DNA of 64,000 bases from Cryptoclostridium sp964637365 (GTDB taxonomy: Bacteria > Bacillota > Dehalobacteriia > UBA7702), in the NCBI GenBank assembly GCA_964637365.1, contig CAZWWH010000007.1:1-64000 (forward strand). The letters are read 5' to 3'. A program made the position numbers and the translations under genes. Each line of letters opens with the position of its first letter. The stretch's first letter is position 1. The notes below the pieces were generated by a model, which worked only from the letters and a program-made list of their open reading frames with translations, was not told where the DNA came from and searched no databases. Positions 33,519 to 41,871 of the stretch are shown piece after piece.

Positions 33519-33547
33519 TTGCTTTTTGATAGTGAACGTGGTAAACT
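33519..33547 (+). promoter_or_regulatory. Promoter of rplS
   Basis: TTGCTT (33519-33524), 17-nt spacer, TAAACT (33542-33547). It provides separate transcription of rplS downstream of trmD. Confidence 0.7.
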
Positions 33548-33576
33548 ATATAGGCAATTGTGTATAGCGGTGGTCC

Positions 33577-33608
33577 TCTGGTGCAGAAAGGCACGAATGA
33601 ACACCAGA
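33577..33608 (+). promoter_or_regulatory. L19 leader hairpin candidate
   Basis: A 7-bp stem (33577-33583 with 33602-33608) with an 18-nt purine-rich loop directly upstream of the rplS ribosome binding site. An autoregulatory L19 leader RNA is known in Bacillota; the position fits, but I could not run a covariance search. Confidence 0.5.
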
Positions 33609-33626
33609 TTAGGAAGGAGATTCAAA

Positions 33627-33971
33627 ATGAACTTAGTAGAATTGGTAGAACAGCCTTATTTGAAAAGTGATATTCCCGCTTTTCGCGTGGGGGACACTGT
33701 CAAAGTCCATGTAAAAATTATTGAAGGCGACAAAGAACGTGTTCAGGTTTATGAAGGCGTTGTGATTGCCAGAAAAGGCCGTGGCCTGACTGAAACCTTT
33801 ACCGTACGCCGTGTTGCTTACGGTGTTGGTATTGAAAGAACATTCCCGGTCCATTCTCCCAAATTGGACAAGATTGAAATTTCCCGTCGCGGTAAAGTAC
33901 GTCGTGCCAAATTGTACTATCTCCGTGAAAGAACCGGGAAAGCTGCTAGAATCAAAGAGCTTCACAAATAA
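33627..33971 (+). CDS. rplS: 50S ribosomal protein L19
   Basis: A 114-residue protein at the 30S-50S interface, with F-R-V-G-D-T-V-K-V-H-V-K-I, V-Y-E-G-V-V-I-A-R-K-G-R-G and the basic C-terminal Y-L-R-E-R-T-G-K-A-A-R-I. ATG 33627 follows AGGAAGGAGA; the longer reading upstream lies in the leader. Confidence 0.97.
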   Translation: MNLVELVEQPYLKSDIPAFRVGDTVKVHVKIIEGDKERVQVYEGVVIARKGRGLTETFTVRRVAYGVGIERTFPVHSPKLDKIEISRRGKVRRAKLYYLRERTGKAARIKELHK

Positions 33972-34013
33972 TCAGTTCTTGATCGCAGCGCTCAAAATAG
34001 AATGTAATTCAAG

Positions 34014-34050
34014 AAGAGGAATGAAACATGATTGTTTTCATTCCTCTTTT
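34014..34050 (+). terminator. Rho-independent terminator after rplS
   Basis: A 13-bp stem (34014-34026 with 34036-34048) with a 9-nt loop and TTTT. Confidence 0.9.
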
Positions 34051-34364
34051 TATGAAATAATTGTGCAAAAAATTGTATATTTATCATTATGATAGATATC
34101 ATTTGATCTGCGTACTTGGTAACCGTAACGGAGAAATGTGATATGTTCATAATGGGGTAAATATATTATCTGGTAAATTCGGGTTCTTCGTATTTTCATG
34201 TACCAACAGTTTGGAAAATTTGACTATTTGGTGAAAAATGAATTTTATGGAAGCACAAAAATTTTTTATTCTCTTTTGCCTGCTTGTTGATTATTTCATA
34301 TTGAGGATAGGGAAAAAAAGTGATAAAATAAATAGCGAAAATGAAAAAAATGTTGAATTTTTTA
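34051..34364. other. AT-rich intergenic stretch without a gene
   Basis: About 310 bases, strongly AT-rich, between the rplS terminator and the tetR promoter. I see no supportable reading frame, repeat or stable hairpin. Confidence 0.5.
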
Positions 34365-34393
34365 TTGACAGAATGAATTTAATGTATTAATAT
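34365..34393 (+). promoter_or_regulatory. sigma-A promoter of the TetR regulator
   Basis: TTGACA (34365-34370), 17-nt spacer, TAATAT (34388-34393). The predicted transcription start falls at the operator-like palindrome at 34401, about 8 nt before the start codon. Confidence 0.8.
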
Positions 34394-34400
34394 GGGGTTA

Positions 34401-34416
34401 AGTAATCATGATTACT
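34401..34416. promoter_or_regulatory. TetR operator candidate O1 (spans the tetR start codon)
   Basis: AGTAATCATGATTACT is a perfect 16-bp palindrome that includes the ATG at 34408. The same pattern recurs at 35133 and 35253, supporting a specific binding site for the adjacent regulator (autorepression inferred). Confidence 0.65.
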
Positions 34417-35064
34417 AAGAGAGGACGACAGAGAAATCTAAAACGTGATTATATCGAAGCGACATACGATATCCTATGTGAAGTCGGCATGGAAGGGTTC
34501 ACCATTCGAAAAGTTGCAGATCGGGTTGGTTGCAGCAGCGCTGCACTGTACAAGCACTTTTCTGATGCGGAGCATCTGATTTCCTTGGCTTCGGTTCGTT
34601 ATCTCAGAAATTATTCTGCTGATACGGCTTTTCTCTCGCAAATGGAATCGGATTACCTGGAAATGAACCTTCTCCTGTGGGAGAGTTTTGCTTATTATTC
34701 TTTCGAGAATATCCCGATCTTTGAAAATTTGTTTTTTGGTAAAAATACGAAGAAAATTCAAGAAATCGTATTAGAGTATTATGCAGAGTTCCCTGATGAT
34801 CTTGCGAAACTCAGCGGCTATTTCCTGATGATTATGCAAAGCAGTAATCTGTTAGAGCGTGATTTTATCATGCTTAAGCGCGCGGCTGATGAGGGAAGAA
34901 TTACGCTGAAAAGTGCGGATTTCCTCAGCAAGACCGATGTATATATTTACCGCGGTATGTTAATGATGTACCGTGATAGCTATAAAGAACCCGGCGTTGC
35001 TAGAAAAGCAACACGGGAGTTCATTGATCTGCTTCGTGAAAATTATCGCATGCATTTGATTTAA
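34408..35064 (+). CDS. TetR-family transcriptional regulator
   Basis: A 218-residue regulator. The N-terminal DNA-binding domain has F-T-I-R-K-V-A-D-R-V-G-C-S-S-A-A-L-Y-K-H-F at about 31-51, the classic TetR helix-turn-helix. The remainder is an all-helical ligand-binding domain without a recognised ligand motif. It is upstream of, and codirectional with, the BCCT-MttB-BCCT operon and shares an operator pattern with it. A quaternary amine or its demethylated product is a plausible inducer, but this is inference. Confidence 0.88.
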   Translation: MITKRGRQRNLKRDYIEATYDILCEVGMEGFTIRKVADRVGCSSAALYKHFSDAEHLISLASVRYLRNYSADTAFLSQMESDYLEMNLLLWESFAYYSFENIPIFENLFFGKNTKKIQEIVLEYYAEFPDDLAKLSGYFLMIMQSSNLLERDFIMLKRAADEGRITLKSADFLSKTDVYIYRGMLMMYRDSYKEPGVARKATREFIDLLRENYRMHLI

Positions 35065-35093
35065 TGAGGCAGATACAACTTCATATCTTTGCC

Positions 35094-35124
35094 AAAATAT
35101 ATTCGTAACGAATATATTTTTTTT
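35094..35124 (+). terminator. Rho-independent terminator after tetR
   Basis: A 12-bp AT-rich stem (35094-35105 with 35109-35120), TAA loop and eight T's in a row at the 3' side. Confidence 0.8.
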
Positions 35125-35132
35125 GATCTATT

Positions 35133-35148
35133 AGTTATCAAGATAACC
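35133..35148. promoter_or_regulatory. TetR operator candidate O2
   Basis: AGTTATCAAGATAACC, matching the O1 pattern RGTWATCAWGATWWCY; left half identical in 12 bases to O3. It lies about 180 nt upstream of the first transporter start. Confidence 0.6.
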
Positions 35149-35252
35149 TAAATAAAAAATTTTTGCCATATAGAAAACTCTGTATCGGGGTATTGAACGT
35201 GATTTAACCCGTATTTTGTGGTTTTTTGTTATGGTTTGGTTCCGGAACTGTA

Positions 35253-35268
35253 GGTTATCAAGATATCT
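35253..35268. promoter_or_regulatory. TetR operator candidate O3
   Basis: GGTTATCAAGATATCT, exactly 120 bases after O2 and overlapping the best (weak) promoter guess for the transporter operon, TTATCA-N18-TAAAAC. Confidence 0.6.
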
Positions 35269-35276
35269 TTAGATTG

Positions 35277-35297
35277 TGTAAAACAAATTATTTTACA
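35277..35297. repeat. Inverted repeat upstream of the first BCCT gene
   Basis: TGTAAAA (35277-35283) and TTTTACA (35291-35297) around 7 bases. It could be a second operator or, if transcribed, a short leader hairpin just before the ribosome binding site. Confidence 0.5.
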
Positions 35298-35326
35298 TGC
35301 GCTATGAACTTGAAAGGAGATTAATT

Positions 35327-36979
35327 ATGGAAAAGGAAAAGGTTTCACTTTTAAAGAAAATTGATTTTCCGATTTTTTTGCCGCCAGCCATTATTTTGTT
35401 AGTGTTTACGCTGATTGGCATCATAGCTCCGGAAGCCTTCAACAAGGGGGCTAGCGTTGCCTTTAATTTTACAACAAAGTATTTTAGCTGGTTTTACGCT
35501 TTGGGTGCTTCTTTCCTTGTGCTTTTTTGCCTTTGGGCAGGGTTCAGTAAATATGGGAAAATTAAACTTGGCGGCAAAGACGCTAAGCCCGATATGTCCT
35601 TTTTCTCTTGGTTTGCCGTCGCTTTGACCTCAGGCATCGCCATTGGTATTGTTTACTGGGGTGTTGCCGAACCTCTTAACAATCTGATGGCGCCTCCCGG
35701 TTTTACCGGTTGGGAAGCCGGCAGTGCCGACGCTGCAGAAGGCGCGCTAAAATTCAACTTCCTCCATTGGGGACTCCATCCTTACGGAATTTATACTGCC
35801 GCGGGTTTGTGCTGCGCGTTCATCATCATGAATGGGAAACGGCGTTTCAGTATCACCTCAAGCCTGTACCCCCTCTTGGGGAATAAGTGTGAAGGCATTT
35901 GGGGTAAAGTCGTCAGTGCTATTTGTATTTTTGCCATTCTTGGCGGTATGGGTACCTCCCTTGGTTTTGGTGTATCTCAGTTTGGTGTTGGCGTTAACTA
36001 TGTATTCGGTACGAACTTCACCGATATCAGCTTGGCCATTTTCTTCATTGGTGTTCTTGTGATTTGTACCATCGGCGCTTCTTGCTCCGGTTTGCACAAA
36101 GCGATTACGCATGTCAGCAACGCGAATATGTACATTTATTTCGCTTTGATGATTTGGGCCTTCATTTTTGGAGGAACCTTGTTTATTCTTAACAATACCA
36201 CCAGCGCCATTGGGCAATATTTCTCCTTTATCATTCCGGAATCGTTTTATCTGGAACCTGTAAAGCAAACTGGTTGGGTTGGCGGTTGGTCCATTTTCTA
36301 CTGGGCCTGGTGGCTTTCCTTTGCTCCCATCGTCGGTCTCTTCTTGATTAAGCTGGCCAAAGGGCGCACCATCCGTCAGTTTGTTTTGGTGAATTTGGTG
36401 GCTCCCACCTTGTTTGCCGTAGTATGGTTTGGTATTTTCGGCAGTTCTGCCATTAACTTCCAACTCAATGGCTCTGACATCTTCAGCGTTATCAGTGAAT
36501 GGGGCAATTCTGTTGCGTTGTTTGCCTATGTGAAAAATCTACCCTTGACGCCGATTCTCTTTGGTTTGGTATTCCTCGCCATCATTTTCTCTTTGCTGAC
36601 TTTATCAGAATCCATGACCTTGACTTTGTCGGATATGTCCATGAAACCGAAATATCTCGGTGAAGAGGGCGATCCCAAAGCTTCTCCCAGTGCCTTGAAA
36701 GTATTCTGGGGTATCTTAATGGGACTGGTAGCCTTTGTCCTGCTGGTTAGCGGTGGCCTAGGCGCATTGCAGACAGCGTCAGTCGTTTGCGGTCTGCCTA
36801 TCCTTTTGATTCAGCTTATTATGGCGGCAGCTTACATTAAAAGCGTCAGACAGAGAAGCCGTTATGACATGACCTTAACTGATGAAGAAAGAGCTGCTCT
36901 CGAAGCGGAAGAAATGGAAAACGCTGAAGAGAAAAAGAGCAAAAAGAAACGTAAAAAAGCAGAGCAAGCTTCTGCTTAA
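35327..36979 (+). CDS. BCCT-family transporter 1 (betaine/carnitine/choline type)
   Basis: A 550-residue LeuT-fold carrier with about 12 helices. The BCCT signature W-S-I-F-Y-W-A-W-W-L-S-F-A-P and K-G-R-T-I-R-Q-F follows. ATG 35327 has AAGGAGA upstream. At the TM8 position where BetP has T-S-A-D-S (Thr467/Ser468 ligate Na+ at the Na2 site), this protein reads T-L-S-E-S, so the Na2 Ser is Leu. It could therefore be Na+-independent, for example an exchanger like CaiT (inference). The cytoplasmic C-terminal tail is very Lys/Glu-rich. It is the first gene of the operon with mttB, 37 nt apart. Confidence 0.9.
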   Translation: MEKEKVSLLKKIDFPIFLPPAIILLVFTLIGIIAPEAFNKGASVAFNFTTKYFSWFYALGASFLVLFCLWAGFSKYGKIKLGGKDAKPDMSFFSWFAVALTSGIAIGIVYWGVAEPLNNLMAPPGFTGWEAGSADAAEGALKFNFLHWGLHPYGIYTAAGLCCAFIIMNGKRRFSITSSLYPLLGNKCEGIWGKVVSAICIFAILGGMGTSLGFGVSQFGVGVNYVFGTNFTDISLAIFFIGVLVICTIGASCSGLHKAITHVSNANMYIYFALMIWAFIFGGTLFILNNTTSAIGQYFSFIIPESFYLEPVKQTGWVGGWSIFYWAWWLSFAPIVGLFLIKLAKGRTIRQFVLVNLVAPTLFAVVWFGIFGSSAINFQLNGSDIFSVISEWGNSVALFAYVKNLPLTPILFGLVFLAIIFSLLTLSESMTLTLSDMSMKPKYLGEEGDPKASPSALKVFWGILMGLVAFVLLVSGGLGALQTASVVCGLPILLIQLIMAAAYIKSVRQRSRYDMTLTDEERAALEAEEMENAEEKKSKKKRKKAEQASA

Positions 36980-37016
36980 AAAATGACATCATTTATTTCA
37001 GAAAAGGAGAGTTATC

Positions 37017-38438
37017 ATGAAAGAAAGATTGCAAAATATCCATGAAGCAAGCATGCGTATGCTGGAAAGAACAGGGATGAAATATCATAATCCCAAAGCC
37101 ATTGAAATTCTGAAAGCCCACGACATCAGAGTCGAAGGAGACGTTGCATACTTTACCGAAGAACAGTTAATGTATTGGGTTAGAAAAGCGCCCTCTACCT
37201 TTACCTTGTATGCTAGAAATCCTGAACATAATATCATCATCGGCGGCGACCATGTCAATCCTGCCCCACTTTACGGCTGCGCTCATATTGCTGATAAAAA
37301 CGGCGTCAAACGTCAAGCAACCATCCAAGACTATGTCAATTACGCGAAATTGTTCCATGCCAACGACGATTTCCATGTTGACGGCGGTCTTATGGTTCAG
37401 CCCTTCGACGTTCCGATTCCATCCTCCTGCTTGTCCATGTTCTATGCTACTTATACCCATTCCGACAAAGCCATGTTCTGTGTCGCGGGGAAAGAAGAAT
37501 ACATGGACGCTATGCTGAAGGCAGCGGAAGTTGCTTATGGCGGTAAAGAAGAATTAATCAAACATCCCCATTTGATTACTATTGTCAACGCCAATACTCC
37601 TTTGCAGCTGGACGTCATGATGACCGACGTATTGATTAAATTTGCGGAATATGGTCAGCCTATCGTCATCGCTCCCTGTGATATGGCTGGTTCAACCTCT
37701 CCTGTTACCTTGGCCGGAACCATCGCTATGAGTACTGCCGAAGCTTTGGCGACCATCGCTTTGGCCCAAATGGTTCGCCCCGGTACCCCTGTTCTGATGG
37801 GTTCCCAGTCCACTACCGCTGATATGAAAACCGGTCAGATTGCCATCGGCGCTCCCGAAGGCGCTCTGTGCTACAGATATCTGGGCCAGATGGCAAAATT
37901 CTATCAGCTGCCCTGCCGTGCCGGTGGCGCCCTCACTGACTCCAAAGTTGTTGATACCCAGGCCGGGATTGAGTCCTACATGACCTTCCTTGCCTGCTGT
38001 CAGAATAAGGTAAACTTCATCATCCATTCTGCCGGGATTCTCGATGGCTATGCCTACACCTCCTATGAAAAAGTAATTTCTGACTTTGAAGTGATTCGTT
38101 ATGTTTTGAGATACCTGAGGGAATTTGAAATCAATGAGAATACCATTCCTTTGGATCTTATTGACGAAGTAGGGCATGATGGCGAATACCTCACCAAAGA
38201 CCATACCTTTGAATATTGCCATACCGAACCCCTTGCTCCCACCCTCTGTTCCCGCGGCAGTGTTCAGGATGTGGCCCATCAGTATGAATTGAATATTGAA
38301 AAACGCTATCAGCAGTTGATGGAAATCTATGAAGCAAAAGCTCCCACCTGTGACCAGGCAATTCTTGACCAAATCAAAGATATCTTTGTGGAACAGGGAA
38401 TCGACCGCGAACTTTTGGAATCTATCGAAAAGATGTAA
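37017..38438 (+). CDS. MttB-family methyltransferase, non-pyrrolysine (glycine betaine MtgB-like)
   Basis: A 473-residue corrinoid-dependent methyltransferase of the trimethylamine methyltransferase family. The whole frame is open with no in-frame TAG, so it lacks the pyrrolysine of true MttB and belongs with the MtgB/MtpB/MtcB group that demethylates glycine betaine, proline betaine or carnitine. Visible segments include I-V-N-A-N-T-P-L and M-G-S-Q-S-T-T-A-D-M in the TIM barrel. The methyl group would go to a corrinoid protein and then tetrahydrofolate; neither partner is in the window. Substrate assignment rests on the flanking betaine-type transporters. Confidence 0.88.
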   Translation: MKERLQNIHEASMRMLERTGMKYHNPKAIEILKAHDIRVEGDVAYFTEEQLMYWVRKAPSTFTLYARNPEHNIIIGGDHVNPAPLYGCAHIADKNGVKRQATIQDYVNYAKLFHANDDFHVDGGLMVQPFDVPIPSSCLSMFYATYTHSDKAMFCVAGKEEYMDAMLKAAEVAYGGKEELIKHPHLITIVNANTPLQLDVMMTDVLIKFAEYGQPIVIAPCDMAGSTSPVTLAGTIAMSTAEALATIALAQMVRPGTPVLMGSQSTTADMKTGQIAIGAPEGALCYRYLGQMAKFYQLPCRAGGALTDSKVVDTQAGIESYMTFLACCQNKVNFIIHSAGILDGYAYTSYEKVISDFEVIRYVLRYLREFEINENTIPLDLIDEVGHDGEYLTKDHTFEYCHTEPLAPTLCSRGSVQDVAHQYELNIEKRYQQLMEIYEAKAPTCDQAILDQIKDIFVEQGIDRELLESIEKM

Positions 38439-38449
38439 TCGGTTTTTAT

Positions 38450-38480
38450 AATCCCTGTTTCCCTTGTGGAAACAGGGATT
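38450..38480 (+). terminator. Intercistronic hairpin between mttB and the second transporter
   Basis: A perfect 13-bp stem (38450-38462 with 38468-38480) with a 5-nt loop. The following sequence (ATTTAT) is a weak terminator tail, so it may be partial termination or a 3' mRNA stabiliser. Confidence 0.65.
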
Positions 38481-38533
38481 ATTTATCCGTCACTCTAATA
38501 TAATTCTGTTTGGCAAAGAAAAGAGATGAAACT

Positions 38534-40039
38534 ATGAGAAAGATATGGGATACCATAGATCGCCCCGTCTTTGTGGTGGGAGTTATCATTTGCTTGGCGT
38601 TTATTATTTGGACGATATGTATGCCTGACGTTGTAGAGCAGTCTTTTTCTTCCATTTTATCCACATTTTCTGTGAATTTTGGATGGCTGTATTTATTAGT
38701 CATCACCCTGTTTATTGCATTTTTGGTTTATGTAGCTTTGGGAAAATACGGCGGGATACGCCTGGGGAAAGAAGATGAAAAACCTCAGTACTCTACCTTT
38801 AGCTGGTTTTTTATGCTCTTTGCCGCAGGAATGGGTATTGGATTGGTTTTTTGGAGTACCGCTGAACCCTTAAGTCATTATTTGATTCCACCTCATGGGG
38901 AGGGCGGTACCACGGAGGCTGCCGCCATTGCGATGCGCTCATCTTTTACACATTGGGGTATTCATCCTTGGGCAATTTATGGAGTTTTTGGTTTGCCCTT
39001 GGCATATTATCAGTTTCGGAAGGAACGTCCCGCACTGCTCAGTTCTTGTTTTGAGCCTTTGGTCGGGGAAAAAGGCGTTCAAGGAATTTTTGGCAAAATT
39101 GTCGATATCCTCGCCGTGGTGGCCACAGTATTTGGCGTCGCTACTTCGCTGGGACTGGGCGCCATGCAAATCAATAGCGGTCTCCATTATGTGTTTGGCA
39201 TTCCCTATACGAACGCCATTATTTTTGCTATCATCGCCGTGACGACAGTGCTGTTCATTGTTTCAGCCACCAGCGGGATTGATCGGGGAATTAAAATTCT
39301 CAGCGATTCCAATATGGTATTAATGGCAGCTTTATTGCTGTTTGTTCTGTTTAGCGGCGCAACGCTGTTTACAGCTGATTTTTTCATTGACTCCTTTGGA
39401 AAATATCTGAGTTCCTTTATCTCTACCAGCTTCTGGACGGATCCTTTCCGGGAAAGCAACGGCTGGCTCAGCAGTTGGACTGTGTTCTATTGGGCATGGT
39501 GGCTGTCGTGGGGGCCCTTCGTCGGCGGCTTCATTGCCAGAATTTCTCGGGGCAGAACGATTCGGGAATTCGTTTTGGGGACGATGTTTTGTCCCATGAT
39601 ACTTTGCTGTCTCTTTATGGCAATTATGGGAGGCAACGCCATTCACATGGATCTGAACGGCGTCAGCGCCATTGCGGAGGCTATGAATGAGAATGTATCC
39701 TATGCGCTGTTTGCGTTATTGGAGCAACTCCCCTTGGCAAAGGTTACTTCTATGATTGCGGTAATGCTGATTTGTGTTTTCTTTATTACTTCGGCGGATT
39801 CCTCCACCTTTGTCTGCTCCATGATGACGGCAAAAGGCGTGCAAAATCCCCCGACCTTTTTGAAAATTGTTTGGGGGGTGTTTGAAGGTGCTGTTGCGGT
39901 GGTGCTGCTTTATGTCGGCGGGCTCAAGGCGGTGCAGTCAGTGTCGATTGTAATTGCTTTCCCCTTGCTGTTTCTTTGTCTTGGTATGATATGGGCGTTG
40001 ACAAAATCCTTACGGGCAGAGGTGGAAATATCCAGTTGA
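38534..40039 (+). CDS. BCCT-family transporter 2 (BetP/OpuD-like)
   Basis: A 501-residue BCCT carrier with 12 helices, the W-T-V-F-Y-W-A-W-W-L-S-W-G-P motif, R-I-S-R-G-R-T-I-R-E-F-V and the intact T-S-A-D-S of TM8 that ligates Na+ in BetP. It is thus a likely Na+-coupled betaine importer, in contrast to transporter 1. ATG 38534 is preferred over TTG 38510, though its site (AAGAGA) is weak. It closes the operon and is followed by a strong terminator. Confidence 0.9.
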   Translation: MRKIWDTIDRPVFVVGVIICLAFIIWTICMPDVVEQSFSSILSTFSVNFGWLYLLVITLFIAFLVYVALGKYGGIRLGKEDEKPQYSTFSWFFMLFAAGMGIGLVFWSTAEPLSHYLIPPHGEGGTTEAAAIAMRSSFTHWGIHPWAIYGVFGLPLAYYQFRKERPALLSSCFEPLVGEKGVQGIFGKIVDILAVVATVFGVATSLGLGAMQINSGLHYVFGIPYTNAIIFAIIAVTTVLFIVSATSGIDRGIKILSDSNMVLMAALLLFVLFSGATLFTADFFIDSFGKYLSSFISTSFWTDPFRESNGWLSSWTVFYWAWWLSWGPFVGGFIARISRGRTIREFVLGTMFCPMILCCLFMAIMGGNAIHMDLNGVSAIAEAMNENVSYALFALLEQLPLAKVTSMIAVMLICVFFITSADSSTFVCSMMTAKGVQNPPTFLKIVWGVFEGAVAVVLLYVGGLKAVQSVSIVIAFPLLFLCLGMIWALTKSLRAEVEISS

Positions 40040-40138
40040 ACTTCTGGGGAGTGCGTGCGGTATATGGCGATGAACTTCACCCTCCGTTTATATGAGGATT
40101 GTTTCCCCTATTGAAAGTATGTTTGATACGAATTTTGG

Positions 40139-40177
40139 AAAACAAGGCTCATACCATGGCGGTATGAGCCTTGTTTT
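40139..40177. terminator. Rho-independent terminator
   Basis: A perfect 17-bp stem (40139-40155 with 40161-40177) with a 5-nt loop, A-rich before and T-rich after. Confidence 0.92.
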
Positions 40178-40288
40178 CTAGATACAATTGTGCAATGATT
40201 TTGGAACCGGCAGATGGGGAATTGTGATTGAAGCCCGGTTATCTTAATGAGTCCTGTCTTTCACCTTTATACCAAATTTTTGGCAAAA

Positions 40289-40317
40289 TGGATTTTTTTT
40301 CAATGCTGTGTTATAAT
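40289..40317 (+). promoter_or_regulatory. Likely promoter of the rbgA operon
   Basis: A perfect TATAAT (40312-40317) with a poor -35 (TGGATT) at 17-nt spacing, 74 nt before the rbgA start. Confidence 0.5.
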
Positions 40318-40390
40318 ATTTGGTACTTATCATCAAAAGAATAGGAACAAAAATCAGCTACTTTGCGTAGAAAGAATAACGGGTGATTTC

Positions 40391-41242
40391 ATGACTGTAA
40401 TTAACTGGTACCCCGGCCACATGGCCAAAGCGGGAAAAGAAATAAAAAATCAGGCAGCGCTTTGTGATTTGATTTTGGAAATTGCTGACGCCCGCCTGCC
40501 GGAAAGCTCCAGAAATCCAGAATTAAGAAAGTATATTGGCAAAAAAAACAGTATTTTGGTACTGAATAAAGCCGATCTTACTGATAAAAATGATCGGGAT
40601 GCCTGGCTCCGTTATTATCACGGTATAAACCAAAAAGCCGCCTTTGTGGCGGCTCAAAGGAGAATGGGCTTCAGGGATTTGGAACTGTTGCTGAATGAGG
40701 AAATCTCGGTACTGAATCAATCTATGGCGGAACGCGGCCGCCGTCCTAGGCCTCTTCGTGTCATGATGGTGGGAATCCCCAATTGCGGCAAAAGCGCCTT
40801 ACTGAATGCCTTGGCTGGTTCCAAAAAAGCAAAGACCGGAAATAAGCCGGGGCTTACCCGCTCTCTGCAATGGGTACGTACCGGGGAAAACTGGGAGCTT
40901 TTGGACTCGCCGGGGATTTTGTGGCCCAAATTGGAGGATCAGGACGCTGCCATGCGCCTGGCTGTGGTGGGCTCTATCAGTAAGGACGCTTGTTCTGAAG
41001 AGGAAAGCGGCTGGTATCTTTTGAATTGGCTGATTCGTAATCATCCTCAGGTTTTTGCGGAGCGTTACAAAGTGGAGACGCTGCCGGAATACCCCGAGGA
41101 ACTTTTGGAAATAGTTGCCAGAAACCGTGGCATGGTGCGAAAAGGTGGCATTCGGGAAACGGAAACCTACATTATGCTGCTTAAGGAATTTCGAGAAGGA
41201 AAAATGGGCCCTTTGATGTTGGAATTGCCTCCAGAGGAGTGA
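40391..41242 (+). CDS. rbgA: Ribosome biogenesis GTPase RbgA (YlqF)
   Basis: A 283-residue circularly permuted GTPase: G4 (N-K-A-D-L, about 61) comes before G1 (G-I-P-N-C-G-K-S-A-L-L-N, about 124) and G3 (D-S-P-G-I). It opens with W-Y-P-G-H-M-A-K-A, the 50S-assembly signature. It acts in a late step of 50S assembly. ATG 40391 is the start that fits the family; the longer in-frame extension has no similarity. Confidence 0.95.
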   Translation: MTVINWYPGHMAKAGKEIKNQAALCDLILEIADARLPESSRNPELRKYIGKKNSILVLNKADLTDKNDRDAWLRYYHGINQKAAFVAAQRRMGFRDLELLLNEEISVLNQSMAERGRRPRPLRVMMVGIPNCGKSALLNALAGSKKAKTGNKPGLTRSLQWVRTGENWELLDSPGILWPKLEDQDAAMRLAVVGSISKDACSEEESGWYLLNWLIRNHPQVFAERYKVETLPEYPEELLEIVARNRGMVRKGGIRETETYIMLLKEFREGKMGPLMLELPPEE

Positions 41243-41247
41243 TGAGG

Positions 41248-41862
41248 ATGAATGAAGAAGCACGTCTCATGGAAATGTACCGCTATGAGGAAGTATTTTA
41301 TGAAGAGGGAAAATTTTTGGTGGCGGGATGCGACGAAGCTGGACGAGGTCCTTTGGCTGGTCCGGTGGTGGCCGCCGCTGTGATTTTGCCGCAGCACTGT
41401 TTGATTCCATTTCTTAATGATTCAAAAAAACTTTCGGAAAAAAAACGTTTGGCCTTGGAGCAGGAAGTCAAAGAAACCGCCATTGCCTGGGCCGTGGCCC
41501 GCGTGGAGCATGATGAAATCGACCGTGTTAATATCCTTGAGGCATCGAAAAAAGCCATGCTTCTAGCAGTGGAATCTCTGTCTGTTCCAGCGGAAGCCCT
41601 GCTGATTGACGGCCCCTTTGGGCTTCAGCAGACCAGAATACCACAGCGGGCCATCAAAAAGGGGGATTCTCTTTCCGCTTCCATTGCCGCGGCCAGTATT
41701 TTGGCGAAAAATCATCGTGACCGCATCATGGTGGAATACGATAAAATCTATCCTCAGTACGGCTTTGCCAAGCATAAGGGATATCCTACCAAATTTCACC
41801 GTGAGATGGTACATGAGCATGGCCCTTCTCCCATTCATCGCCGCACTTTTACTGTGAAATGA
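41248..41862 (+). CDS. rnhB: Ribonuclease HII
   Basis: A 204-residue RNase H2 that removes ribonucleotides from DNA. The catalytic D-E pair is in G-C-D-E-A-G-R-G-P-L-A-G-P-V, the next Asp in L-L-I-D-G and the G-D family region in K-K-G-D-S-L-S-A-S-I-A-A-A-S-I. Several start codons cluster at 41239-41248; ATG 41248 lies 8 nt after GAGGAG and is preferred. It follows rbgA directly. Confidence 0.95.
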   Translation: MNEEARLMEMYRYEEVFYEEGKFLVAGCDEAGRGPLAGPVVAAAVILPQHCLIPFLNDSKKLSEKKRLALEQEVKETAIAWAVARVEHDEIDRVNILEASKKAMLLAVESLSVPAEALLIDGPFGLQQTRIPQRAIKKGDSLSASIAAASILAKNHRDRIMVEYDKIYPQYGFAKHKGYPTKFHREMVHEHGPSPIHRRTFTVK

Positions 41863-41871
41863 GGAATAGAG

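Noticed and set aside
35239..35248. GTTCCGGAAC palindrome as an extra operator
   Set aside because: A perfect 10-bp palindrome but found only once and unlike the three related sites; chance cannot be excluded.
37017..38438. Pyrrolysine-containing MttB
   Set aside because: The frame is open over its full length with no internal TAG, so no pyrrolysine codon is involved.
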